Origin: an uncultured Oscillospiraceae bacterium
Lineage (GTDB): Bacteria; Bacillota; Clostridia; Oscillospirales; Oscillospiraceae
Length of the DNA stretch: 27,319 nt
Direction: 5' to 3'
Assembly (NCBI GenBank): GCA_910588635.1
Contig: CAJUPW010000004.1
Coordinates: 1-27,319 of the forward strand
Positions within the stretch are counted from its first letter, which is position 1. The number at the start of each line of letters is the position of its first letter. Shown here piece after piece: positions 7,179-14,353 of the stretch. A program made the translations under genes and the position numbers. The notes beneath the pieces were generated by a model that made no database searches, was not told the origin of the DNA, and saw nothing but the letters and a program-made list of their open reading frames with translations.

Positions 7179-8035
7179 CAAATTGTATTGAAATCAAGGG
7201 GTTATCCAAGTCCTATGGGGACTTTGCCCTGAAAAATATCAACCTGACCCTCCCTGGCGGCTCCATCCTGGGGCTGATCGGCGAGAACGGGGCGGGCAAG
7301 ACCACAACCATCAAGTGTATTCTGAACCTCATCCGCCGGGACGCGGGGGAGATCAGCCTGCTGGGCTATGACAACGTCCGGGAGGAGCAGCTGGCCAAGC
7401 AGGACATCGGACTGGTGCTGGACGAGTGCTTTTTCTCCGACAACCTCCGCCCCCGGGACGTGGGTAAGGTTCTGGCCCCGGCCTACAAAAGCTGGGATGG
7501 AGACCTGTTCCGGTCCTATCTGGACAAATTTGGCCTGCCGGAGAAGAAGCTCATCAAAGAGTTCTCCCGGGGGATGAAGATGAAGCTGTCCCTGTCCGCC
7601 GCCCTGGCCCACCGGCCCAAGCTGCTTATTCTGGACGAGGCCACCGCCGGCCTGGACCCGGTGGTCCGGGACGAGATTCTGGACGAATTTCTGGGCTTCA
7701 TCCAGGATGAGGAGCACGCCATCCTCATGTCCAGCCACATCACCTCCGACCTGGAGAAGGTGGCCGACTACATCGCCTACATCCATCAGGGGGAGGTGGT
7801 GCTGTCCGATTCCAAAGACAACATCCTGGACAGCTACGGCCGGGTGGCCTGCACCGCCGGCCAGCTGGAGGCCATCGACCCTCATGACATCCTGCACACC
7901 CGGCGGGGCTCCTTCGGCTGTGAGGCCCTGGTGAAGGACCGGACCGCCTTCGCCCGGAAGTATCCCATGCTCCTGGTGGAGCGGACTACGCTGGAGGACA
8001 TCATGCTCTTTGTGGGGAAAGGAGAAGTAAAATGA
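7175..8035 (+). CDS. ABC transporter ATP-binding protein (YtrB/BcrA-like)
   Basis: The 286-aa ATPase has Walker A GENGAGKTTT, a degenerate signature FSRGMKMKL in place of LSGGQ, Walker B LLILDEATAGLD and the switch histidine in MSSHITSDL. The LDEATAGLDP form and the roughly 70-residue C-terminal extension fit exporters whose permease is of ABC-2 type. It overlaps the regulator gene and the permease gene by 4 bp each, so the three are one translational unit. By analogy with ytr operons it may export or sense a wall-active compound; the substrate is unknown. Confidence 0.93.
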   Translation: MTNCIEIKGLSKSYGDFALKNINLTLPGGSILGLIGENGAGKTTTIKCILNLIRRDAGEISLLGYDNVREEQLAKQDIGLVLDECFFSDNLRPRDVGKVLAPAYKSWDGDLFRSYLDKFGLPEKKLIKEFSRGMKMKLSLSAALAHRPKLLILDEATAGLDPVVRDEILDEFLGFIQDEEHAILMSSHITSDLEKVADYIAYIHQGEVVLSDSKDNILDSYGRVACTAGQLEAIDPHDILHTRRGSFGCEALVKDRTAFARKYPMLLVERTTLEDIMLFVGKGEVK

Positions 8036-8682
8036 CCGGATTGATGACAAAGGACTTTCTTGTGATGCGCAAGTCCCTGAAATCCTATCTGCTGATTATG
8101 GCGCTCTACGCCGTGATGGCCTGGCTGGATATTTTAAACTACGGCTTTATTATTACCTTTATCCAGGTGATGCTCATGGTGCTGCCCATTACCGCTTTCG
8201 CATACGATGAGCAGTCCAAATGGGACCGGTACGCCATGTCCCTACCCCTGGGGCGGGGCAAGGTGGTGGGGGCCCGGTATCTCTTCGTGCTGGCCCTGAC
8301 CCTGGCTACCACAGCCATAGGGCTGGCGACCACCGCCATTCTGGCTCTGGCCCGTGAGGCGGACCCGGTGGAGATGATTCTCACCCTGGAGGTCTCCACC
8401 ACCATCGGCCTGCTGGTGCCCGCCATTATTCTCCCCCTGTGTTATAAGCTGGGGGCGGAGCGGGCCCGGCCCTACCTGTACGCCATCATCTTCATCCCCG
8501 TCATTGCTTTCGTTCTGCTGGTCAAGGCGGAAATCATTGACTTCTCCGCCCTGAACCGCCTGGAGGCTCTGTCCCCAGCCGCCATTCTTGGATGCGCTTC
8601 CCTCCTGCCCCTGGCCGGGCTGGCCGGACTGGCGGTCTCCTACCTCATCTCCTGCCGCGTCGCGGCGGGGAAGGAATATTGA
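8032..8682 (+). CDS. ABC-2 type permease
   Basis: The 216-aa protein has about six hydrophobic segments (around residues 17-35, 37-54, 80-103, 117-140, 147-165 and 185-208). The arrangement resembles the ABC-2 permeases found beside YtrA-type regulators: a short cytoplasmic start MTGLMTKDFLVMRKSLKSYL and the motif DEQSKWDRYAMSLPLGRGKVVGARYL between segments 2 and 3. The latter is typical of this family, where new promoter-proximal ATPases dock. It overlaps the ATPase gene by 4 bp. A homodimer would be needed for a complete exporter. Confidence 0.9.
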   Translation: MTGLMTKDFLVMRKSLKSYLLIMALYAVMAWLDILNYGFIITFIQVMLMVLPITAFAYDEQSKWDRYAMSLPLGRGKVVGARYLFVLALTLATTAIGLATTAILALAREADPVEMILTLEVSTTIGLLVPAIILPLCYKLGAERARPYLYAIIFIPVIAFVLLVKAEIIDFSALNRLEALSPAAILGCASLLPLAGLAGLAVSYLISCRVAAGKEY

Positions 8683-8683
8683 T

Positions 8684-8857
8684 ATGGGAGCCGCCTTGAT
8701 CCTCCTCTGGGCCGGCTGCCTGTGGACCATCTGCCGGGGTATCCTCTGTCTGTTCTGGGCGGTCAGCCCCTGGCGGCGTATGCTGATGCTGGCGGTTCTG
8801 GCGCTGGCCCTCACCTGCTGCCGAAGCCCGGAAGAAATGAGGAGAAATCACCAATAA
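8684..8857 (+). CDS. Small membrane protein of 57 aa (hypothetical)
   Basis: The ATG at 8684 lies one base after the permease stop and is preceded by AAGGAA. The 57-residue product begins MGAALILLWAGCLW and has two hydrophobic segments (about 3-26 and 33-46, split by PWRR), then a charged tail EEMRRNHQ. I recognise no family. Position and spacing suggest it is the fourth gene of the GntR-ABC operon, possibly a small accessory subunit of the transporter. The ORF is short enough that chance cannot be fully excluded. Confidence 0.5.
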   Translation: MGAALILLWAGCLWTICRGILCLFWAVSPWRRMLMLAVLALALTCCRSPEEMRRNHQ

Positions 8858-8862
8858 ACCTC

Positions 8863-8892
8863 TTGCGCTCCGCCCCTGTGTTGTGGTAAAAT
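8863..8892 (+). promoter_or_regulatory. Promoter of the 48-aa gene (TTGCGC-N18-TAAAAT)
   Basis: TTGCGC at 8863-8868 and TAAAAT at 8887-8892 are 18 bp apart, about 20 bp upstream of an AAAGGAG ribosome site. It would give the small gene at 8919 its own transcript. Confidence 0.5.
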
Positions 8893-8918
8893 AACAACTG
8901 TAAAGGAGTGTGAGCGCC

Positions 8919-9065
8919 ATGCGTCTGAAAGATATGACCACCAAGGAGGCCATCCGGCAATTGCAGGACATGAAGCAGTACTGCACCGCCAAATCCATCC
9001 CCGCCCTGGACTACGCCATCAAGGCGCTGAAGGAAAAGGCGGCCGCGGAAGAAGAGGCGACATAA
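8919..9065 (+). CDS. Small hypothetical protein of 48 aa
   Basis: The ATG at 8919 is preceded by AAAGGAG at 8 bp. The product starts MRLKDMTTKEAIRQLQDMK and is predicted helical and charged, ending in a run of A, E and K residues. There are no membrane segments. It has a candidate promoter just upstream and a strong hairpin 5 bp after its TAA, so it looks like a complete single-gene unit. I recognise no family. It could be a DNA- or protein-binding small helical protein. Codon use looks like its neighbours. Confidence 0.65.
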   Translation: MRLKDMTTKEAIRQLQDMKQYCTAKSIPALDYAIKALKEKAAAEEEAT

Positions 9066-9070
9066 GCCAA

Positions 9071-9097
9071 AGGCCCCCGGCTAAAAGCCGGGGGCCT
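9071..9097. terminator. Hairpin terminator between the 48-aa gene and merR
   Basis: A perfect 11-bp GC-rich stem (9071-9081 with 9087-9097) encloses TAAAA. On the minus strand it is followed by TTTGG; on the plus strand there is no T run. It lies between two convergent genes and probably serves both, more convincingly the minus-strand MerR gene. Confidence 0.7.
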
Positions 9098-9122
9098 AGC
9101 TGTCTGTCAAAGGAGACCGCCC

Positions 9123-9989
9123 TCAGGGCAAACTTCGTAAAGATCGGTCATGCGATTTTTCTGACAACTGCACTGAAATCATCGACACCGCGTTTTTCTC
9201 CACCCCATTGAGGATGAATCCGGCCAGATCACAGGCATAGAAATTCCCCTTAATGTCCAAATCGTGTTCCAGAATATAGCTTTTGAGGACAGCATAGCCC
9301 TCGGAAATGTCCCAGCGGCCCCGGCAGCAGAGATATAAATAGTGCCCGGCGGGCTTCTCCATGTAATAGGGGAAGTCCGTTTTTTCTCTGATCCGCGTGT
9401 AGAGGTGGCTGATGGCTCCCGGCCCGCCCTTTTCCCCTGGCTGATGAATGGCTCCCAGCTGAAAATCTGTCTGAACCCCGTACTGCCCGCATAACGCTTG
9501 GCACCGCTCCAGTACGGCGATCAGCATTTCATCCTCGCTGGCCGCCGGGGTCATCAGGCCCTCCAACTCCTCCGCCGGGAGGGCCAGCAGATGCTCTGTC
9601 TCAAACCAGGCGGTCTGCGGGACCATGTCCGAAACCGACCCGAACTCCAGATTATGCAGAGCGCTGGACAGCACGAAGTCCATGTGCGCCAGCTTCCGCC
9701 GCTCCGCCTCCAGACGGCCCCGCTGCTCCCGCAGCAGCGCCAGTGTCTGAGCGGCGTCCTGTCCCTGGAGGCAGCGGCGGATCTCATCCAGGGGCGTGCC
9801 CGTCTGACGGAAGATGGCGATGGCGTAAAAATCGTAGAACTGCTCCACGTCGTAGTAGAAATAGCCGTTGTCCCCCTGGTGGGCCGGAGAGAGGAGGCCA
9901 ATGTCCTTATAGTGCCGCAGGGTCTCCTTGGTGGTGCCGCACAGGGCGGCAAAGGCCCCGGAGGTCAGCCAGCCCTTTTGACGTTCCAT
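9123..9989 (-). CDS. MerR family transcriptional regulator with GyrI-like effector domain
   Basis: The 288-aa protein starts with a MerR winged helix (residues 5-73: WLTSGAFAALCGTTKETLRHYKDIGLLSP and the typical YYDVEQFYDFYAIAIFRQTG). A dimerisation coiled coil (about 75-115) follows, then a C-terminal domain of about 150 residues resembling the GyrI/BmrR drug-binding fold. The ATG at 9989 follows GGGAGGAAA; a longer reading to 10088 runs into the divergent promoter. Regulators of this build sense hydrophobic or cationic drugs and activate adjacent exporters. The divergent promoter at 10021-10051 has the 19-bp spacer that MerR proteins untwist, pointing to the hydrolase-MATE operon as target. 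Confidence 0.92.
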   Translation of the reverse strand: MERQKGWLTSGAFAALCGTTKETLRHYKDIGLLSPAHQGDNGYFYYDVEQFYDFYAIAIFRQTGTPLDEIRRCLQGQDAAQTLALLREQRGRLEAERRKLAHMDFVLSSALHNLEFGSVSDMVPQTAWFETEHLLALPAEELEGLMTPAASEDEMLIAVLERCQALCGQYGVQTDFQLGAIHQPGEKGGPGAISHLYTRIREKTDFPYYMEKPAGHYLYLCCRGRWDISEGYAVLKSYILEHDLDIKGNFYACDLAGFILNGVEKNAVSMISVQLSEKSHDRSLRSLP

Positions 9990-10020
9990 AAAAATTTCCT
10001 CCCAAAATGAAAAATACCTC

Positions 10021-10051
10021 TTGACTGCGTGGCGGCCACACGGTTTATGAT
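10021..10051 (+). promoter_or_regulatory. MerR-type promoter with 19-bp spacer (TTGACT-N19-TATGAT)
   Basis: Good -35 (TTGACT, 10021-10026) and -10 (TATGAT, 10046-10051) elements are separated by 19 bp rather than 17. The spacer contains the dyad GTGG-CGG-CCAC. An overlong spacer with a central dyad is the known signature of promoters activated by MerR-family proteins. It points toward the hydrolase gene at 10172 and lies next to the divergent merR gene. Confidence 0.8.
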
Positions 10052-10106
10052 ACCCCTTGTCAGAAATAAATGCAAGTCCGCTGGACAAAATAATCCCCGG
10101 TCCCTA

Positions 10107-10139
10107 CCCATATTCCCGCCCCCCGGGCGGGAATATGGG
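10107..10139. repeat. Perfect 15-bp inverted repeat in the hydrolase leader
   Basis: Left arm 10107-10121 and right arm 10125-10139 are exactly complementary (CCCATATTCCCGCCC and its complement) with a CCC loop. It lies in the presumed 5' leader of the hydrolase mRNA, 32 nt before the ATG. There is no T run after it, so it is not a standard terminator. It may stabilise the mRNA, control translation or serve as a protein-binding dyad. Confidence 0.85.
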
Positions 10140-10171
10140 GCCAGATCGGGAAAAAACAGGAGGTTTTTCAT

Positions 10172-11170
10172 ATGGATTTTGGATGCAGCAGCTTTATCTG
10201 GAGGACAGAGGACGGACGGCACCTTTTGGGCCGGACCTACGACCAATTCGGGGACCTGGCCGCCAATCGGGTCATCAGTGTGCCCCGAGGGTGTTCTTGT
10301 GCCCCGGGACTTCATGGGGAGGGAGCCGTCTCTGGCGCGTATGGCTGCACCGGCATGGCGGTACTGGGCTTTGGGGAACCCATTCTGGTGGACGGGGTAA
10401 ACTCCGCCGGCTTGATGGGGGCCTTGCTCCATTTCCCGGAGTATGCGGTCTATGAGGAAAGTGCCGGCCCGAGCAGAACAGCCGTCCATCCGGGCCGTCT
10501 GCTGGCGTGGCTGTTGGGCCGGTGCGCCGGGGTGAAGGAGGCGGTGGAGGAGCTGTCCCGCCTGACCCTGGTGGATGAACCCATCCAGGGAAAACCCCTG
10601 CCCGCCCACTATATCCTCAGCGATAAAACCGGCGAGGCCGTCATCATCGAGCCGGAGGAGGGCGGCCTGTCCATCCACCGGAAGACCATCGGCGTGCTGA
10701 CCAACAGCCCGGACTACCGCTGGCAGCGCACCAACCTCCGCAACTTCGTGGGGGTCACCAATCTGCCCAAGGCCCCTCGGACCGTCGCGGGCCATGAGAT
10801 CCGGGAGTTTGGGGAGCGCCTGGGCGGCGGCTCCGGTCTGCCGGGGGATTATTCCTCTCCCTCCCGCTTTGTCCGTCTGGCCTTCATGAAGGAGTTTGCC
10901 GTTCCCGGAAAAGACGAACTGGACGGGGTATCCCGGATGTTCCGGGCCTTCGCCCCAGTGGACATCCCAGAGGGACTGGCCAAGGCCGACCCCAATTACG
11001 ACGTGTATGAGCAGACCCTGTGTACCAGCGTTATGTGCGCCGAGAGCGGCGTGTACTACTTTGCCCCCGCCTGGAACCGGCGCATTTCCGCCGTCCGGCT
11101 CCCGGCACAGGGAACAGAAATGCAGTATTTTGATCTGGGGGACGGCCAGGACATCGACTGGAGGAATTAG
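10172..11170 (+). CDS. Choloylglycine hydrolase family protein (bile salt hydrolase / penicillin V acylase-like)
   Basis: This 332-aa Ntn hydrolase cleaves linear amide C-N bonds, for example in conjugated bile acids or penicillin V. Aligned with bile salt hydrolases, the catalytic set is present: Cys5, Arg21 and Asp24 (GRTYDQF), Asn77 (DGVNSAGL), Asn178 (LTNSPDYRWQRTNLRNF) and Arg232 (GDYSSPSRFVR). Most bile salt hydrolases expose Cys2 after Met removal. Here four residues, MDFG, precede the cysteine, as in the short propeptide of some penicillin V acylases, so autocatalytic removal is needed. There is no signal peptide. The ATG at 10172 follows CAGGAGG. It is followed at 3 bp by a MATE exporter gene and is probably activated by the divergent MerR protein. 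Substrate class (bile acid, penicillin or N-acyl homoserine lactone) cannot be fixed from sequence. Confidence 0.9.
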   Translation: MDFGCSSFIWRTEDGRHLLGRTYDQFGDLAANRVISVPRGCSCAPGLHGEGAVSGAYGCTGMAVLGFGEPILVDGVNSAGLMGALLHFPEYAVYEESAGPSRTAVHPGRLLAWLLGRCAGVKEAVEELSRLTLVDEPIQGKPLPAHYILSDKTGEAVIIEPEEGGLSIHRKTIGVLTNSPDYRWQRTNLRNFVGVTNLPKAPRTVAGHEIREFGERLGGGSGLPGDYSSPSRFVRLAFMKEFAVPGKDELDGVSRMFRAFAPVDIPEGLAKADPNYDVYEQTLCTSVMCAESGVYYFAPAWNRRISAVRLPAQGTEMQYFDLGDGQDIDWRN

Positions 11171-11173
11171 GAA

Positions 11174-12508
11174 ATGGATAAACTGGACTCTTACCACCTG
11201 CCCGTCACGGGCCGGAACATCCTGCGCTTCGCCTTTCCCACCATCGTCATGACGGTGTTCAACACCTTCTACACCATGGTAGACGGGCTGTTCGTCTCCA
11301 ACCTCATCGGCATGGAGGCCCTGTCCGCCATCAACCTCACCGCACCGGCCATCGCCCTGATTACGGCGGTGTCCGGTATGCTGGCCACCGGCGGCAGCGC
11401 CGTGGTGATGAAGAAAATGGGGGAGGGGAGTGAACAGGAGGCCCGGCAGGATTTTACCCTGCTGATCCTCACCAACGCCGTGGTGGGCGCGGTGATGATG
11501 GTGCTTGGCTATACGCTCATGGACACCCTGCTGGGGACCATGGGCCTCTCCCCGGCGGTATTTGGCTATTGCCACACCTATCTGAGCAATTACCTGCTGT
11601 TCACCATCCCCATATTGCTGATGTATAACTTCTCCCTCTACCTGATTGCCGCCGATAAATCCACCCTGTCCCTGATCTGCACCGTGGCGGGTGGTGTGAC
11701 CAACATCATTCTGGATTATGCGCTGATCTCCCTGTTCGATCTGGGCATCCAGGGAGCGGCCATTGCCACCGGCCTGGGGTACTCCATTACTGCCGTGGTG
11801 GGCTTTCTGGTGTTTCGGAAAAAGGACAATCTGCTCCACTTTGAAAAGCCGGTGTTCCGGGGTGGCGTGCTGTTCCACGCCTCCACCAACGGCATGTCGG
11901 AGCTGGCCACCTCTCTGGTGTCCGGCATTACCACCCTGCTGTTCAATCTGGCCATGCTGAAATACGTGGGCGAGGACGGCGTTGCGGCTATCACCATCAT
12001 CATGTATGTACTTATGTTTGTCAGCGCCCTGTTTATCGGCTACTCCTACGGCGTGGCCCCCATGATCTCCTACTACCACGGCGAACAGAACCATGAGAAG
12101 CTGAAAAAACTGGTGGGCTTCAGCGTCCGGTTCATTGTCGGGGTCTCCGTCCTGTGTACGGTGGTCTCCGTTCTGGCTACCGTCCCGCTGGTGAGCATCT
12201 TCACCCGGCCCGACAGCCCGGTTTATGAGCTGGCTGTCACAGGAAACCGTTTTTGCTCATTGGCTTTGTTGTTTGTGGGGCTGAATGTGTTTGCCAGCGG
12301 GATGTTCACCGCCCTGTCCAACGGCGTGGTGTCCGCCGTGCTGGCCTTCTCCCGGTCCTTCCTGTTCACGGTTGCCAGTATCCAGATCATGCCCGTCCTG
12401 CTGGGAGGCGTCACCGGCGTGTGGCTGGCGACGCCGGTGGCCGAGCTGCTGGGAACCGTCATGGCGGCGGCGCTGCTGCTGAGATACCGGAAACGGTATG
12501 GATATTGA
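11174..12508 (+). CDS. MATE family efflux transporter
   Basis: The 444-aa protein has about 12 hydrophobic segments in two similar halves and the MATE hallmark start (GRNILRFAFPTIVMTVFNTFYTMVDGLFVSNLIGMEALSAINLTAPA). These exporters use Na+ or H+ gradients to expel cationic or amphipathic drugs and metabolites, including bile salts in some species. Its ATG lies 3 bp after the hydrolase stop, preceded by GGAGGAATTAGGA, so both are co-translated. The divergent MerR-type regulator is of the drug-sensing kind usual beside MATE genes. No terminator is visible before the next promoter at 12554. Confidence 0.95.
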   Translation: MDKLDSYHLPVTGRNILRFAFPTIVMTVFNTFYTMVDGLFVSNLIGMEALSAINLTAPAIALITAVSGMLATGGSAVVMKKMGEGSEQEARQDFTLLILTNAVVGAVMMVLGYTLMDTLLGTMGLSPAVFGYCHTYLSNYLLFTIPILLMYNFSLYLIAADKSTLSLICTVAGGVTNIILDYALISLFDLGIQGAAIATGLGYSITAVVGFLVFRKKDNLLHFEKPVFRGGVLFHASTNGMSELATSLVSGITTLLFNLAMLKYVGEDGVAAITIIMYVLMFVSALFIGYSYGVAPMISYYHGEQNHEKLKKLVGFSVRFIVGVSVLCTVVSVLATVPLVSIFTRPDSPVYELAVTGNRFCSLALLFVGLNVFASGMFTALSNGVVSAVLAFSRSFLFTVASIQIMPVLLGGVTGVWLATPVAELLGTVMAAALLLRYRKRYGY

Positions 12509-12553
12509 GGGTATCATTTCATAGCACACAGGAGAGATTTCGCCACAAGGGTA

Positions 12554-12582
12554 TTTCCAACCATTTCAGGATGCGCTATAAT
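12554..12582 (+). promoter_or_regulatory. Promoter of the response regulator gene (TTTCCA-N17-TATAAT)
   Basis: A perfect TATAAT at 12577-12582 with TTTCCA (4 of 6) 17 bp upstream. It lies 28 bp before the response regulator ATG at 12611 and separates this unit from the MATE gene. Confidence 0.65.
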
Positions 12583-12610
12583 GGTCAAAACTGATTGAGG
12601 AGGCCGTCCC

Positions 12611-13285
12611 ATGCCCCACATTCTGATCGTTGAAGACGATACCGACATCAACAACTCCACCGCCGAGTACCTGCGGCGGAAGGGCTGCCAGTGCAGTCAG
12701 GCGTTTTCCGGCACGGAGGGGCGGCTGCTCTGGCAGGCGGGCGGCGTTGATCTGCTGCTGATGGACCTGATGCTCCCAGGACTGTCCGGCAGTGAACTGA
12801 TCCGAGAAATACGCCGGTCCAGCCGGACACCGGTGATCGTCCTGTCGGCCAAAACGGAGTTGTCCGACAAGGTGGAGCTGCTGGGCCTGGGGGCGGACGA
12901 CTACCTGACCAAGCCCTATCAGCTGGAGGAGCTGTGGGCAAGAATCCTGGTGCAGCTGCGCCATGTCAGCGCCGCCCCTTCCGGAGAACTCCTGCGTTAC
13001 CGGGACTGGGTGCTGAACCTGGAGGAGATGACCCTGACCGCCGCCGGCCAGCCGGTCAATCTTACCGCTCACGAGTTTAAGATCGTGGAGCTGCTGGCGG
13101 GCCGTCCCAAGCGGGTTTTTACCAAACAGCAGATTTACGAGGCGGTCTGGCAGGAGGCATACGCGGTAGAGGACAAGACCATCACCGTCCATATCAGCAA
13201 CATCCGCGCCAAGCTGCGGCCCAGCGGCACGGATGGCTATATCCAGACTGTGTGGGGCATCGGATTTAAGCTGGCCGAAGCGTGA
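12611..13285 (+). CDS. Response regulator, OmpR family
   Basis: The 224-aa protein has a receiver domain with EDD at residues 8-10, Asp52 (LLLMDLMLPG) and Lys in LTKPYQ. A winged-helix output domain follows (NLTAHEFKIVELLA, VHISNIRAKL, VWGIGFKL). ATG 12611 follows GAGGAGG. It precedes an ABC exporter and a histidine kinase, and the four form one resistance/sensing locus. The regulator has its own promoter, and a 156-bp gap separates it from the ATPase. That gap contains a weak TTGCGA/TTAGAC pair that may be the regulated promoter of the transporter. Partnership with the kinase at 15165 is inferred from context. Confidence 0.93.
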   Translation: MPHILIVEDDTDINNSTAEYLRRKGCQCSQAFSGTEGRLLWQAGGVDLLLMDLMLPGLSGSELIREIRRSSRTPVIVLSAKTELSDKVELLGLGADDYLTKPYQLEELWARILVQLRHVSAAPSGELLRYRDWVLNLEEMTLTAAGQPVNLTAHEFKIVELLAGRPKRVFTKQQIYEAVWQEAYAVEDKTITVHISNIRAKLRPSGTDGYIQTVWGIGFKLAEA

Positions 13286-13441
13286 GCTTAGCCGCGCCGG
13301 CCCGGATGGACTGGAGCGAGGGCAAAAGCCCAAGGCCCATCGTGACAACGAGTAAACTTTGCACTTTCTTTACCCTTCCTTTGCGATGTTTGGGCACTCG
13401 TCTGTTAGACTGAGCCTGTAAACAAAAAAGGAGGCTTTTGT

Positions 13442-14353
13442 ATGGCAGTGATACAGACGATGGGCCTGTCCAAACGCTATAAGGACAACTGGGCGGTAGA
13501 CCACCTGGACCTGCGGGTGGAGCAGGGAGACATCTATGGCTTCATTGGCCGGAACGGCGCGGGCAAATCCACCACATTGAAGCTCCTGTGCGGCCTGGCC
13601 CGGCCCACACAGGGAGGGGCATTGATCTTCGGCAAGCCCATTCGGGATTCGGTGGCCCGCCGGCGGGTGGGGGCTCTCATTGAACAGCCGGGACTTTACC
13701 CCGACCTGAGCGGACGGGAGAATCTGCGGCTGTACGCCACGCTGCTGGGATTGGACAGCCCGGTTCGGCAGGTGGACGAGATACTGGAGACAGTGGGCCT
13801 GTCCCATAAAGAGAAAAAGCCGGTCAAACACTACTCCATGGGTATGAAGCAGCGGCTGGGGGTCGGTCTGGCTCTGCTGGGCGGACCTGACCTGCTGCTG
13901 TTGGACGAGCCTATCAACGGCTTGGACCCGGAGGGAATCCGGGAGATGCGGGAGCTGCTGCTGCGGCTGAACCGGGAGCGGGGGCTGACCCTACTGATCA
14001 GCTCTCACATTCTGGGGGAGCTGAGTAAGATTGCCACCCGTTATGGCATTATCCAACAGGGCCGCATGGTGGAACAGATCACCGCCGGGGAGCTTGCGCA
14101 GAAATGCACGGACTATCTGCACCTACAGGCGGACCAGCCGCAGAAGGCGGCGGCCCTGCTGGAGCGGGAACTCCATCTCAGCCGCTGGGAAATGCGGCCG
14201 GAGGGCGAGATCCGAATTTACGAGGCTGCGGACACGAAAGCCGTTGGGCAGATTCTCACCCAGGCAGGTATCGCGGTGGAGGAGATGGGCCTGCATAGAC
14301 AGGATTTGGAGGGCTATTTCCTGGAGCGCATGGGAGGTGCGGATCATGTTTAA
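13442..14353 (+). CDS. ABC transporter ATPase, LanF/BcrA type
   Basis: The 303-aa ATPase has Walker A GRNGAGKSTT, signature YSMGMKQRLGV, Walker B LLLLDEPINGLDPEG and switch SSHIL. At the Q-loop it reads ALIEQPGLYPDLSGREN. A glutamate at the Q-loop position is the E-loop that marks lantibiotic-immunity (LanF) and bacitracin (BcrA) ATPases. The C-terminal extension of about 90 residues is also typical. The ATG at 13442 follows AAAGGAGG. The permease gene starts 8 bp before its stop. Its likely job is expelling a membrane- or wall-active peptide. No precursor peptide or modification enzyme is present, so this looks like stand-alone resistance rather than producer immunity. Confidence 0.93.
   Translation: MAVIQTMGLSKRYKDNWAVDHLDLRVEQGDIYGFIGRNGAGKSTTLKLLCGLARPTQGGALIFGKPIRDSVARRRVGALIEQPGLYPDLSGRENLRLYATLLGLDSPVRQVDEILETVGLSHKEKKPVKHYSMGMKQRLGVGLALLGGPDLLLLDEPINGLDPEGIREMRELLLRLNRERGLTLLISSHILGELSKIATRYGIIQQGRMVEQITAGELAQKCTDYLHLQADQPQKAAALLERELHLSRWEMRPEGEIRIYEAADTKAVGQILTQAGIAVEEMGLHRQDLEGYFLERMGGADHV

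Noticed and set aside
9965..12094. 709-codon minus-strand open frame opposite the hydrolase and MATE genes
   Set aside because: Its product is His/Gln/Gly-rich without recognisable motifs, and the plus strand encodes two clear protein families over the same bases.
12509..12553. Terminator after the MATE gene
   Set aside because: No hairpin with a T run is visible, so transcripts may read into the next unit.
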